This document shows, piece after piece, positions 47,583 to 59,216 of a stretch of DNA of 64,000 nt (positions are counted from its first letter, which is position 1; each line of letters begins with the position of its first letter). Origin of the DNA: Aurelia coerulea (Eukaryota > Cnidaria > Scyphozoa > Semaeostomeae > Ulmaridae). The stretch covers positions 8,765,501 through 8,829,500 of the forward strand of contig CM076961.1 of NCBI GenBank assembly GCA_039566865.1, given 5' to 3'. The position numbers were made by a program, and so were the translations under genes. Below the pieces are notes generated by a model. The model worked only from the letters and a program-made list of their open reading frames with translations, did no database searches and had not been told where the DNA came from.

Positions 47583-48345
47583 ATTCAGGAGGACCATGAC
47601 ACCATAGCTACCCCTGAGTCATAACACTAGGCTGCCTCGTGTGTTTGTCAACAGTCGAGAGATATCACGTTTGTCAAGAAAACACGGAAGAAGGAAGCTT
47701 CTTCAAGTTTGCACAAAACAGTTTGCTTTTTGTCAAAGTTAGCCCCCATTTAATGGAGAAATGAGGATAAATTGGTGCTGGAGTCAACGGTGAGTGAATC
47801 ATCTAGCTCGAGGATGTATATTTAGCTGATTCCGAGTCCAAGAAAAAATTTTTACCCAGGATAAGTCTAGGCCCATTTGCCTTTCCAGTTGGAAATCACT
47901 AAAATTTGACAAATATTTGGAGATCTAAGGATAAGCAAATGCATGTGGGTTGTTGCCAAGGGCAATATACATATTCTGTGAAATTGTCATCGCTATATCT
48001 CCTTTCTAGCAATTTATATGAAGTTTTGAAGATGAACTTTTCTTGGCCGGTAAACACTCGTAGCTCCGGCTCCAAATAAGATATTTGCCTAAACATGTAA
48101 ATAAATCTGGACGGATACCTCTGCAACCGATTTATCAAAAAATATTCAAATAAACTGCAATAATCTAGTATCCATTTCATTTTTCGTAAGGGTACTAGAA
48201 ATCCATCTCGAATGACGGACTTTGTCACAAGGGGGTAGAAAGCGGCGATGTCATTGGCTGATTTTTGTGAGGTTGGATGATTTCTGTGTTTTCTGGGAAC
48301 CAGTAAGGATTTGAGCCTTATCTTGGGGGCAAATACCCCCAAATC
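47583..48345. repeat. ~0.75-kb repeat, copy 2 (inverted)
   Basis: Inverted partner of 30870-31640, from TAGCTACCCCTGAGTCATAA to GAGCCTTATCTTGGGGGCAA. The two copies bracket the LINE D/LINE E block in SLMAP intron 1. Confidence 0.75.
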
Positions 48346-48872
48346 TATTAAATAGCCTCAGATATGAAAAATTATAGCAAATTTGGATTCTACAACCCAG
48401 AATTGACCAGAAAATATATATCTGTAGACAGTTTTATTAGTATCTGTCAAAAGTCCTCTTTTTGGGGGCAACATAACAAAAGATGGGGGCAAGGGTGAAT
48501 GCAATGAAAATTTGAGAGACATGATCTGCTGATCTGTGACTGACATTGTTGCAATCGATGATATGGCTGTCCACACGTTTTCTCGTGTAGAAAGCGTTAA
48601 CCCCATTTTTGGGGGTAAATGCCCCCATATGTCGTAAACGCCCCCTTGTCTGACTGACTGAATAACATCAAAATTTGGAATCTAATTGCCCCGAATTGCT
48701 GTAGTGCACCTGATCTCATTTATTCCCTCTCTGGGTAGTGATACTCCTCCTTTGCGTGGCTCATCACAAGCTGAAATTTTTTCATCCTTCATATTCAATT
48801 CAATTTCAACACAGCACAAAAACACATTATCCACACAAACACACTATAACCTCTTCTTGAATACATCCTTAC
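48346..48872. other. Intron 1 sequence next to exon 1
   Basis: Repeated GGGGGCAA and GGGGGTAAATGCCCCC motifs (48450-48640) suggest a relative of the adjacent 0.75-kb repeat. The last 150 bp before the donor are unassigned. Confidence 0.4.
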
Positions 48873-49058
48873 CTTTCCATTTTCATACCAAATGACTGCA
48901 TGGCTACGTGAAAGAACCTTACAATCAAAGATGAGATTGTTGGCAGCTGATTTACACTTGGCAACGGCTCTCCCAATCTTGACAGGCTCTTTCAGTGTGA
49001 CCTTCCTCTCCTGGAACGGATGAGAATTGGGCCTAGCACCAAGCACTGCATAGGCCAT
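48873..49058 (-). CDS. SLMAP: SLMAP exon 1 (first half of FHA domain)
   Basis: 62 codons from the ATG at 49058 (context AGACATGG) to AAG at 48873, followed by the donor GTAAGG (GT at 48871-48872), phase 0. [12 protein letters not shown] (residues 9-20) and [17 protein letters not shown] (46-62) are diagnostic for SLMAP. KIGR (27-30) supplies the FHA Arg, and SRSH (50-53) the Ser and His of the phosphothreonine pocket. The protein is a STRIPAK subunit acting at membranes, centrosome and in Hippo control (family knowledge). Coding continues at 24036, giving an intron of 24,836 bp. If translated past the donor the frame soon stops. The coiled-coil and tail-anchor exons lie further left and are unseen. 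Confidence 0.92.
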
Positions 49059-49490
49059 GTCTTTTCAACCGTCTTACAGCTTCTAAGCAAATGTTCACTC
49101 TTCCGTCATCTTTCGGTGACTTTAATTCTGGTTCAGCGGGCTTTTACTAATCGTTTTACAGTGGTAAAGATGATTGTTGCGTCAAATTCATTGGTGTGAT
49201 GTGATTGCCGCCCTTCTTATTCGCATACGCTCTTTCCGTTCGTTTCCTTCATCGCACCAGCACAGCACCAACACCAACGAAGTAGAATTCCTCCGCAGCA
49301 CAGCACGGCACTCATTTTGCCTCATGTAAAATTCCATACAATGTCACGAAAATTTCCCCAGATTTCGAGCAAGACTGAATTATGTTTTTGCCGCTGACCG
49401 ACAGCACCTTGCGCCCCCGAATTTAGTTGGAATCTGTGAATCTGAAAAGCTGCCAGAAAAACAAATAATAGATTTTCGAAGATTCCCGAC
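49059..49490 (-). promoter_or_regulatory. Presumed SLMAP 5' UTR and promoter region
   Basis: Inferred only from position upstream of the SLMAP start codon. It is somewhat richer in CG dinucleotides than the introns. No TATA box, initiator or clear transcription-factor site could be singled out, and a further 5' exon cannot be excluded. Confidence 0.35.
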
Positions 49491-49654
49491 CCCTGGGAAT
49501 TGGCCTATTGTCTTCGGTACTTGGGTATGTTGCTCCTGGGTATGAGGATAAACTGCATCCGGCAATGGAAGCGCTGCTTTGGGACGAATGTGGAGTTACC
49601 CTTGACCATTGCTACTCTCGGGTCATCCTCGAGCATGGATGTAGAACCCGGTAA

Positions 49655-51055
49655 TTGCTCCCCTTGTTTGGGTTACAACCCTCGATCGGCAGCAAGGTCG
49701 TTGTGGGTGCACAGGCGATATTGACTAATAATCAATATGCATTTCGAAAACTCTATTCCACGATCATGTCCTTGATAAATAGTACTGAGCATTGGCTTGA
49801 AAATGCCGATAATCGGAAATTGAATTTGACAATATTTCTGGACTTGAAAAAAGCCTTTGATACGGTTGATCACAAAATATTGATAGATAAACTGGTCAAA
49901 TATGGTATCAAAGGAAAGGAAAGAGAATGGTTCAAGTCGTACCTAAGTGGACGAAAACAGTTCTGTTCTGTAAACGGTCAAAGGTCAGAGACCGAGGAAG
50001 TTTTGTGCGGCATTCCTCAGGGATCATGCTTAGGCCCCCTCCTATTCATTGTGTACCTTAATGACTTTGAGGGTTGCTTGGACTTCTCCAAAGCAAACAT
50101 GTATGCCGATGATACGCACACAACAATCGCATCTGACGACATTAAAGAGCTCGTACGCATGACAAAGAAAGAGCTGTTAAATATCAGTGACTGGCTGAGG
50201 GTAAATAAACTAAGTGCGAACCCAAAAAAAACTGAATTTATGGTTATTGGTCACCAACGTAGGATAAATGAAATTGATGACCTCCCTTCACTCGAAATCA
50301 ATAATTGTGAATTAAAACGAGTGGAGAAAACCAAGTCTCTTGGTGTCATTATCGATGAAGGGCTGAAATGGAAGGATCAATATAAATCACTGACAGGCAA
50401 GTTAGCAGGTGGTTTATCATCTTTGAAAAAACTTAAAGACATTCTTCCCCAATCAAAGTTATGTGATGTATATCACGCTCTGTTTGAGAGTCACCTACGC
50501 TACGGAAACGTAGTATGGGGCAGCATCTCTTCATCCGAACTTCAAGCACTTCAACGTTTCCAAAACAGAGCCCTGTCAATTATAGAGAGCGCAAGGTTTA
50601 AGGACCCATGGCCTAAAAAATGGCTAAGCGTTGTAAATCTTATTCGTTTTGATCGCTCTGTTATGGTATATAAGATTGTAAACAAGCTATGCCCAGAGAG
50701 CCTTTGGAATATGTTCCAACAGAGATGCTCTATATCAAATCATAATACGAGGAATGATAGAGATCTCCATATTCCCAGGCTAAACCTTGAATTTACAAAG
50801 AAAGGATTTCGTTACTCTGGCATTAAGGCTTGGAATGATATTCCAATTAATATCAGAGAACTGTCATCGCTTCGCCTGTTTAAAACACATTTGAAAAGGC
50901 ATTTGATGAGCCTTGATAATTAATTCAAGCCCCCTCAAGAACGACTCCCTGGAAGATCAGGTTTTATTATCTATTATGTTTATATTTCTTCTAGTTTCAG
51001 ATCTGTAAGTTTATATTTGTTATTTATTACTGAAGGGATATCGTTGTAAATGAAT
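49655..51055 (+). mobile_element. CR1-like LINE (LINE F), copy 1, open RT frame
   Basis: An uninterrupted 422-codon frame ends at 50923. Homology starts about codon 23 (LTNNQYAFRKLYST); the upstream part is other sequence, so the copy is 5'-truncated inside the RT fingers. Motif A is FLDLKKAFD (61-69), motif B GIPQGSCLGPLL (119-130), the catalytic YADD 150-153, then a thumb with KTKSLGVIIDEGLKWKD and a C-terminal WNDIPINIREL. The 3' UTR has ACGACTCCCTGGAAGATCAG, shared with copy 2, and a GGGATATCGTTGTAAAT block near the end. It copies element RNA into DNA; without fingers and endonuclease this copy cannot. Confidence 0.9.
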
Positions 51056-51370
51056 TATAAAGAACTGACAGTGCAGTCTGCAGTCTGTCCTTCATGCAAT
51101 GATGGAAAGAACTGACAGTGCAGTCTGCCAAATTCAATATACCCTGTTTTTCCCATGCACATAGGATTGAGAAAAACAAATAAATACCCCACTAATCAAA
51201 GTTGCACAAAAAGCCAATTAAAGATTGCCTAAGAAGAGATTTTATCTTGCTAAGAAACCATGCTGTGTCTGAGAAATGGCCTTATCCAATCACACTTAAA
51301 GATAGGGAAAGTTATCCAATCACAACACGCCTTCCAGTAAACAATGTGCCAAACACGAGCGTGGTTTTTA
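51056..51370. other. Unassigned spacer
   Basis: It has a short direct repeat (AAGAACTGACAGTGCAGTCT at about 51060 and 51109) at the end of LINE F. Nothing else was recognised. Confidence 0.4.
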
Positions 51371-51371
51371 A

Positions 51372-52242
51372 CCCTAATCCTACCGGGGGGGGGGTGTTTT
51401 CCACCCCCCTGTCGGTGTTTTGCAGAGCATTCTTTAACGACAAGAGCTATGACCCTCAAACTTTCTGACAATTACTAATTATCTATTAGCTACATTTTGA
51501 CAATTACATTTTTGAACAATAGGTGTCACGTGACAGGTGAAACTACCATATTTGGAGCAAGGTATTGGAAAAATTAATAATTTTGATATTTTTACTCCCA
51601 GAATTAGTTCCAAATGTTGACTATTGTACTTTAAAAGAATTAGCAAACAATTAGCTTTCTATTGTTGCCAATAACAATAGAATTTGCTGACGTCAGCATT
51701 CTTAAATGATGACGTCACTCTGGCCGCCATTTTGGTTCATTTTGGCAAATTTTGAAGTTTTTTCGGATAGATTTTGTTTAAAATGCATAGAATTGCGTTA
51801 TGCAATACTTTAAAAGTATTTTGAGCCAATTATTATCAATTTGTGGCAGAAAAACACACCTTTTTGTCATGACGTCATCAATTTTTGTCATTTTCTTCCA
51901 AAATAACAGTCTAAAAACACCTCTATGCATCATATTTGAATTGGAAATGAATAATACGCCAAATAAGAATGGAAAAAGTCATTCAGATTACCTTTATTCC
52001 GTTTTTAGAACAAATAAGCCGGAAAACCATATATTTTGACATTTTCAGGCATTATGACGTCATAGTGACGTCACCTAATGAGGTGGCCACGCCCAAAACT
52101 ACCAATCGGCTAAGAATAGTTAGAACTACGCCCTTGCCAAGTTTCAATGATTTCCCATTAGTCTACGGCTATTTATAGAGGGGGGTGGAAAGCACCCCCC
52201 CCCCGGCTATGTTAGATCAAAAAAAGCCCGGTAGGATTAGGG
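51372..52242. mobile_element. MITE-like element with CCCTAATCCTACCGGG ends and five CRE sites
   Basis: CCCTAATCCTACCGGG (51372-51387) recurs inverted at 52227-52242. A second inverted pair lies just inside (CACCCCCCT with AGGGGGGTGGAAAGCACCC). The exact target duplication is unclear (TAA or TTA-like). The interior holds TGACGTCA at 51688, 51710, 51870, 52055 and 52066. No coding capacity was recognised. Confidence 0.75.
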
Positions 52243-53252
52243 ATAAGAGAAAATGCAGACGAAAAATCTCCCCTTTCGAGTTCAACAGGCCAGAAAAAGG
52301 CCGCCAGAAAGGAGAAGCGCCCGGGCGGGAAACAGAGCCAACACCGCCCCGAGCATTACAACGGGCGGAACAGCAAAAAAATTCCAGTACAAGCATACTA
52401 GAGCAATGAGGAGCAACCTAATAGCACAATTAATTCACTATGGACAACTTAAGGTCTAAAAGTTGTATTCGCGCAGCAATGACACATTTTTACCAGTCAC
52501 ATGGGCCTTCGAAACAACGAAGTCGATGAAGCAGCATGCCCCGGATGGTGTTCCACACACACCCATCGATCGGAAAAGAGCTTGAATTTTCTCAACAGAA
52601 GGACAGTTCAGTGTGTGCTTAGCTTGGCCGAGAAGCTGATGTCAGCCCCTATAGTACATCGACTGTGCGTAGATGCAGAATTTGTTGAAACGAAGTTGGT
52701 TTAAAGCAGTGATTGGATGGCAGACAGCTGATGGAACACTCCACTAATATCGAAGATCACTACTTCTTTCTGGTATGGTTGGACTTGAGGACGACAGGAA
52801 TTCTCTCAGGACATGCATGACATGGCATGGTTGAAAGTTAAGTATTTCTGCGAGCTCATGTTTTAATTACATTTCAGGTTCTCGACGTATCGTCGTATTT
52901 CTTTGACCAATTCAAAACATTGATCAATGGGTAAGATTGAAGGGTACGTTCTTCCGAAAAAGCATACGAGATTTAAATCAAAGGACCTTAGAAGTGACTC
53001 ACGGGCTTAATGATTTTTATTGTGAAATTTTCCAAATTATTCCATGAGAATGCAAAGGAAGATCAGTGCAATTTTATTGCACCTTCCTCGAAATATGAGT
53101 AAATATGCTGTAATGTTACGTTACAGAATGCAGTCTGAGGAAGCAACCATCAAAAATTGGCGTGCAGGAAATGTTTAGTCTTTGCTTGAAGATTTTTCAG
53201 TGGAGAACAAACAATCTAATTAAACACACGAGCAATCAAATTAATCACAAAA
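52243..53252. other. Unassigned, repeat-like coding traces
   Basis: Plus-strand text such as MTHFYQSHGPSKQRSR and SSMPRMVFHTHPSIGKELEF (about 52480-52600), with several stops, looks like a dead repeat-encoded protein of unknown family. From 52700 to 53252 nothing was recognised. Confidence 0.3.
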
Positions 53253-53254
53253 TA

Positions 53255-53673
53255 CACGTTTTTTTTATTATAAGAAACTTGGATCAGCACTTAGTATTAA
53301 AAGTTTCTTAATTTCGCATGAAAATTTCGGTGTTTTAGTAGTAAAAGTTTCTTAATTAGTTTCTTATCTTTTTGGGCCTAAAATTGCGGTATCGTTCGAA
53401 GTTGAGCCTTCTTCTCGAGAAAGGGCTTCCATTTTGCATTGACATTATCATCAAGAAGAAGCCATGCACATCAAGGCAAAAATTTACCAATTTTGCAGTT
53501 AAAAGTCAAGAAAAGACGAAGGCACCTTTGTTAGAGAGACATAGAATAAGAGAGACATACAGATATAACGTTTTAGAGTTTCTTCTTGAGCGTAGTATAT
53601 ACTAGAGTTTCTTAAATTTTTGGTCATCGTAGTACTAGTTTCTTATAAACCAGTTTCTTATAAAAAAAACGTG
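53255..53673. mobile_element. CACGT-ended MITE, copy 3
   Basis: Begins CACGTTTTTTTTATTATAAG and ends TTCTTATAAAAAAAACGTG; TA on both sides (53253-53254, 53674-53675). The interior repeats AGTTTCTTA as in 23252-23629. Confidence 0.85.
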
Positions 53674-53675
53674 TA

Positions 53676-55163
53676 ATCCGTTTTCAGCATGATTAAACAG
53701 TGCTAGTGTTAATAAGAAACTCTTTTCAAGAATTCAACTAAGAACTAAACCAGTAAGAACCTCGACTGAGAACTTGGATATTGCTCAAGAAGCTTGTTTA
53801 TTTTGTCTGAGAAGGTAATTCGCATGCTGGCGCTGTATTCTGGTAAAACTCACGAAATGCTTGGGAACTTACCTATCAATGAATACAGCGAACATTTAAG
53901 AAGGATGCGGAGAAACTGCAAAAAACTTTGGTACCCATGACCTGCTAATTTCAACTGTTTACTGAAAGCTAAAAGAGACTTTCAGTACTTGGTGGGAAAA
54001 TTTATTGGGTTTCTTGAAAACTCTTCGATTGTTGTTCTACTTGACACTTGACTGATCAGCTGCCTAAGAGTTCTTAGAAAACTAACAATAATCTTGAAAA
54101 ATGCTAACAAAGAGCTTTTTGAAATAATTTTGATGGGAACGTCATTGAGCTAATTACTGCACTCAAAGAGTTCATTTTGTTGGAGAAGTTTCCCTTAGCA
54201 ACCAATCTTATTCTGTGAAATGATGCATCAATACAGGCGAGCAAGATGGCTGCCATGCCACACATTATATTTTCCAATCTCGGCCTGTTCTCAGCTGCAG
54301 TCCCTCTATTTTCCAGAAGTTTATTATTCACAATTTAGCGCAAACCTCAAGATCAATGTGCTTTGCACAAGTCAACTTAGAGGTATAGTCCGAACAAAAC
54401 ATTGAATTCAGACTGTTGCTGAACAAATTAAAAGTCTAGGCCTACTTTTGAAGCAAAATCGGCTATGATTCAAATAAAATGCACAGAAAGTTAAAAAATG
54501 CAAGGCTTGAATTGAAAATTGATTTTAAGCAGCTACGAAAAAGTAAGTTGATAAACTTCTTGATCAAAGATGAGAGACGTACCTTTCTTTGCTCGTTGAA
54601 TGCAGTTTTTCATCTAGCATTTTGAGCGCGCAGGCTCCGCGACCATGATTCGTTCTTTCCGTAGAGTGGCCGCGCGTGCTCAAACCGCTGGAGCGTTTGA
54701 CCTTTAAGATGTCATACACCTCAGGAGGGCCTCCGCTGAACGACAAGCTTTGACCTCGCGTTGTTGCTAGGCTTGATGTGGACTTCATCACGTCCTTCAC
54801 CCCATGACATAAAAGATTTTGTAAACAGGAAAATGCCCACCACCCCTATGACTTCACTACCGTGAGTCAAAAACGATAGGATGTTTAGGGTCTTTCCGTG
54901 GAATTTCTTGAAAGCATAAGAATTTGTCAATTCATTTCTTTTTCATTGTTTAACCACGGTAGCCCCGTCAGCCTGCAAAGACTGCTTGGCAGGGGGCCGT
55001 GCAAAGATATTTCAAATTAAAAAACTTGATTTACAGCTGATTTAACAATAGGAATAAATAGAAATGTCTAAAAAATTAATCAAAAGACAAATAAAAGAAA
55101 AACCAAAACCCCCTGCAATTTTTGGTCAACTCTTTACAATTTCGCCGTGGTGCCGAGCAAACG
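53676..55163. other. Unassigned intergenic sequence
   Basis: No convincing ORF, inverted termini or repeat partner was recognised. The stretch at 54600-54720 is CG-richer, with GCGCGCAGGCTCCGCG, but carries no identifiable feature. Confidence 0.4.
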
Positions 55164-55293
55164 GTAGAACCATAGTCACAGGAGAAGGATAGTCGTGAAA
55201 CGAACAAAAGGCTATTGAATTCAGCTATTGTTCGCGTTCCCATGTTGAAGCGCACTCGTTCCCAGTTTCCTACGTGCACACAAAATTCAAAAC

Positions 55294-55877
55294 ATGGCGT
55301 CTGCTAGTGGCAGAGACAGTGATTTCTTCTTTAGTGATGATCTGGATGCCGTTTTAGCGCTTCTTGACTAAGATTTACCGGCGGAAAATGTTGCTTTTGA
55401 TGCAGACTTGTATATGCTACTGGAATAAATTTGTTTCATTGCTCCTGCTGAAAGATTTTTATGCGAGAAGTATGGCAAAGTTTGCAAAACGAAACGAGGA
55501 TTGACCCGGCACACGAAATGCAGCCCATGTTCACCGAGATGTCGAGGATCCTGTTGCTTCCAAACGCAAAAAAACAGGACAAAATGCTCCATCCACTGTC
55601 TTTCTGGACATTTATGGAAACCTGTCTTGTTAAACTGGCTTCTGACGAGTTTTATTCAGACAAATTGCGCGCAGAATTTCCAACTACAAAGTGAGTGTTG
55701 ATCATGCAGCTTCGTGCCCAACCGGTAGGCGGTAGACCTATGTTTAAGAGATGGTTCTACCCAAAAGTCTACAAGTGTGTGTCCTCTCAGGAGATTGTTT
55801 TCAAGAATCTTTCTCGGAGAGACTCAATAGCCTTGGGGTTTGAAATGACCAATCATGTCTTGGGTTGGCACATCTAA
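55294..55877 (+). pseudogene. Zinc-finger protein gene at left end of the P-like element
   Basis: The ATG at 55294 lies 11 bp inside the subterminal repeat. The frame gives an acidic leader (FFFSDDLDAVLALLD), a TAA at 55369-55371, a second TAA at 55426-55428, then a finger at 55462-55521 of form C-x2-[Y]-...-H-x3-C, whose second Cys is Tyr. After a frame change, 55461-55877 continues with KLHPLSFW-like text (MLHPLSFWTFMETCLVKLA), a TGA at 55692-55694, and FYPKVYKCVSSQEIVFKNLSRRDS. The family is unknown to me. It faces the THAP gene at the other end and shares the same leader repeat, so both may be driven from the element's termini. Confidence 0.55.
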
Positions 55878-57087
55878 CTGGTGCAACTGTCAAAGAAGGA
55901 AAATTGCTCTCAGTCTTCCTGTTCCATTTCTTCTAAAGAAGCCAACCTGATACAGTATCTGAGTGGCTATGTTTCTGTATTGTTTGTAGGTGCACCAGGC
56001 AATTAAATCCTACCAGAAGTATGCTAGGACTTCAGAGTTTGAGCATTCTGCTTGAGCACTGGAAACTCATCTTTGGAAAGCAGCTCATCTAAAGGCAATA
56101 TGTTCACAAATGCAAAGGGATAGAGGGGGGCTTTTGACTGTTTCATCTTAAGTATTTGAAATGTTTTCCCATGTGGAAACAAAACTTTTTGGCAGTTCAC
56201 AAATAAAATAAGCACAAAAATTGACAGTCAGTAAACAGTTAGTATCAGACTTATTGGAAAATCCTATTGCCTTGGCTAACCATAAACAGTTCTGCAATCA
56301 AGCTTCAGATTAAATCAGCAGGGAAGTGGCACTCGATTTGCTGGAACATCTGATAGTGTTGTACATCCATGTCCGAACATTCTCACATGTCAAAGATCAG
56401 TGTGAAGTACACAATATCCAATCAAAAAGAAGAAAGCAAGATCACTTCACACAGAAATAAAGAAAGCAAATGGCAGTCCGGAGCAAGGACTTTGAAAAAA
56501 CGCCTGAGCTAAACATACTGACAATACTGTCAAAGTGTCTTTTTTCAATTTGGTTGGATGTGACGATGATTTCATTTTTGTATACAGTAGTGTGTACACT
56601 GGACCCCCTTTGGTGTTTGGTTGCAACACTAGACTAGCAGGTCACAAGGAATTTAAGTGGTGTTTTAAGTCCAGAAAAATAAATTTCTAGTTACCTAACT
56701 AGGTAAAGCTAGTGCTCTGCAGAAATGCACAGGGCCTCCTGCATTGACAGATTACATGTATACAAAAAATATAAAAATCATCAACCAAATAATGATTATA
56801 TGAAGTGCCATACTGTATCTCCTGAACAGGTATTTTAGTTTTACCCTTGAAAACAAAACTGAATTCCTGGCTTCCTGATAAAAAGCTGATGTCAAGAACA
56901 CAAAAGGTTTATGCTTCCCAGCAAGGCCCAGGGCCAAAATTTGTTTACACAATACTGTGAAGTGCCAAATTTTGTGCACATAACTTGTGACTGCACAAAT
57001 ATTTTTTATAATAAACTGCCCATAAGAAACTCAACCCTAGAAACTATAAGAAATCTTTGGCATATTTTTACTTTACTTTCACTTATG
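55878..57087. other. Interior of the P-like element, unassigned
   Basis: A+T-rich DNA with no recognised domain or repeat partner. No RNase H-like or GTP-binding transposase segment was seen in any frame I read. Confidence 0.4.
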
Positions 57088-57262
57088 CAGGAACATAGGA
57101 AGCATCTCAAACTTGGAGGGGCACGGCACTTCAAGGGGACTTTTTTCATTACCCTGAAAGGGCATTTCCTGAAAATAAAATGTGCACTTCTTTGTTCATT
57201 GCAAAATCTTGGGGGGGGGGCATGTGCCCTCAGTGTCCTCCGGTTCCTACGTCTCTGCACTT
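57088..57262. repeat. 170-bp interspersed repeat in the P-like element, copy 1
   Basis: AAGCATCTCAAACTTGGAGG through CCGGTTCCTACGTCTCTGC. It is repeated in the same orientation at 57945-58115. Contains GGGGGGGGGGCATGTGCCC. Confidence 0.75.
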
Positions 57263-57599
57263 ATGTCCTGTACCATATTACTCATAAGGTACTTGAGTAA
57301 TGTATAAACATTGAAAAAAGCTTAAAATCCTTGTTATGAAATGTTCACAAGCTTTCAAGAAACTTTCAGTACTGGCCAAAACTCTTAGTTTCTTATAAAA
57401 AATATGTGTGTGGGTTTTGGGCCTTGATTGGTATATTTGGGCCTTGATCTTGTGTTCTTGGCACAGCACTGTGGTGGACACTTTGCCAATATTGTTTCAG
57501 TCAAAAAGAAATAATTTATTTTTGTTGTTCTCAAAGAAGAGATCTTTGTTTTAGCCAACATTAGGGGGTGATCACACTCCCTGGCCTCCCCCAGTGTCT

Positions 57600-58545
57600 G
57601 CCACTGGCATAGCACCAGCTTCACAAGAAGCTTTAGTATTGTTCTATTTTAATTGAAATAAAATTCAGTCTCTGACTTTTTCATAATGAAGCTGGTATTA
57701 AGAATTATCAATAAGTCATACTACCCAACACAGGCGCAAGATCACAGCATGCAAAACCCTGAATTTGTAACTATATGCTTTAGGCCTTGTTGGGGGTTAT
57801 CTTGTGTTCTAGGCTTATTACCAGCTTCATCAGGAATTTTACTTTTATTAAATTTTATTGAAACAAAATTAAATTTTTGAGTTTTGATAATGAAGCTGGA
57901 ACACAAGAAGTCATCGCTACTGTACCAAATGCAGGCCCGGGAAGCAGGAAGCATCTCAAACTTTGGGGGCGCAGCACCTCAAGGGCACTTTTTTAACTTA
58001 GCTGAAGGAGCACTAGCTGAAAATAAAAAGGGCACTTCTTTGTTTATTGCAAAATCTTAGGGGGGTATGTGCCCCCCAGTGCCCCTGGTTCGTACGTATC
58101 TGCCCATGCCCAAGATCACAACAACCAAAACCCTGCATTTGTAACTGTAGGTTTCAGGCCTTGTCGGAGGTTATGCTCTCTTGTGTTCTAGGCATAGAAG
58201 CAGCTTCATCGGGAATTTTAGTTTGTTCTATTTTGAAAACAAAAATAGCTTTTTGGAGTTTTAATAATGAAGCTGGTGTTTAGAACACAAGATGCCATAC
58301 CTTTCCAACATAGGCCCAATATCACAACATCCAAAACTCTGCATTTGTAACTGTAGGCTTTAGGCCATGTTTGGGGTTATGCCATCATCTTGTGTTCTAG
58401 GCATAGTACCAGCTTCATCAGGAATTTTAGTTTTGTTCTTTTTTAATTGAAACAAAACTAAATTTCTAAGTTTTTGATAATGAAGCTGGTGTCAAGAATA
58501 CAAGATATCAATAACTACCCAACAAGGCCTATGATGTAATAGCAT
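57600..58545. repeat. ~195-bp hairpin satellite, about four units
   Basis: Each unit runs from CTTGTGTTCTAGGCATAGTA and CAGCTTCATCAGGAATTTTA to its near-inverse (TAATGAAGCTGGTGT, AGAACACAAGAT) and then a spacer with TAGGCCTTG-like text. Units lie at about 57600-57725, 57800-57915, 58170-58290 and 58380-58505. The 170-bp repeat copy 2 (57945-58115) splits the array. Confidence 0.75.
57945..58115. repeat. 170-bp interspersed repeat, copy 2
   Basis: Second copy of 57088-57262 (AAGCATCTCAAACTTTGGGG through GGTTCGTACGTATCTGCCC), inserted within the hairpin satellite. Confidence 0.75.
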
Positions 58546-59216
58546 AGCAAAATATTAGTAGTCAAAAGAAAAAGCATGCAGCAAAGCTCGCATATGTCAA
58601 GAAAATGAGTTTTCAAATAAGGCTGAACAGTTTCTCCTTGTACCCAATCTCCTTTGAGAAAACATTAATATGAGATACATTTTTCACAAAAGTTTGTGCA
58701 CAGATGTATAGTATGATGAGAATTCAAAAATATAGACTTTGTGGAGGTTTCAACTGATGATCTTCATCAACAAAACTATTCAAAAGGCCAGTTTATTGAC
58801 GAAGATTGTTAAGTAATAATGTCTCACAATATCATATTCTTGGGTTTGTGTTATAAATTTGCTACAGTTAGTATTGAATATTTCCTAGCTGATCAGCTTC
58901 TTATTCAATGATATTACATACTGTCATTCTAATGTGAATATTTGGCAGTAAGGAAGAACATCAGCATATGAACATTGAAAGCAAGGTCTCCTTCAACATG
59001 AATTTCATACTTGGGTACCATCATGAAATTGATCCGCAAAATTGACACTCAAACAACATTAAATTATTCCGACCAAAAAAATCATGCATGCCCATGCCCA
59101 TCGAAACTTGCATGCAAATATTTCTTTTCCTGGATAGCATCTTCTCTTCTGACTTGCAGGGTTTGACTGTAGAAGATGAAGTGGGATAAGGGAGATTCAA
59201 AGTAGGAATAGCACCA

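Noticed and set aside
49632..49657. SMDVEPGN read as a 2A-like ribosome-skipping peptide of a LINE
   Set aside because: Lacks the invariant NPGP end, and the frame around it has no other ORF1 feature.
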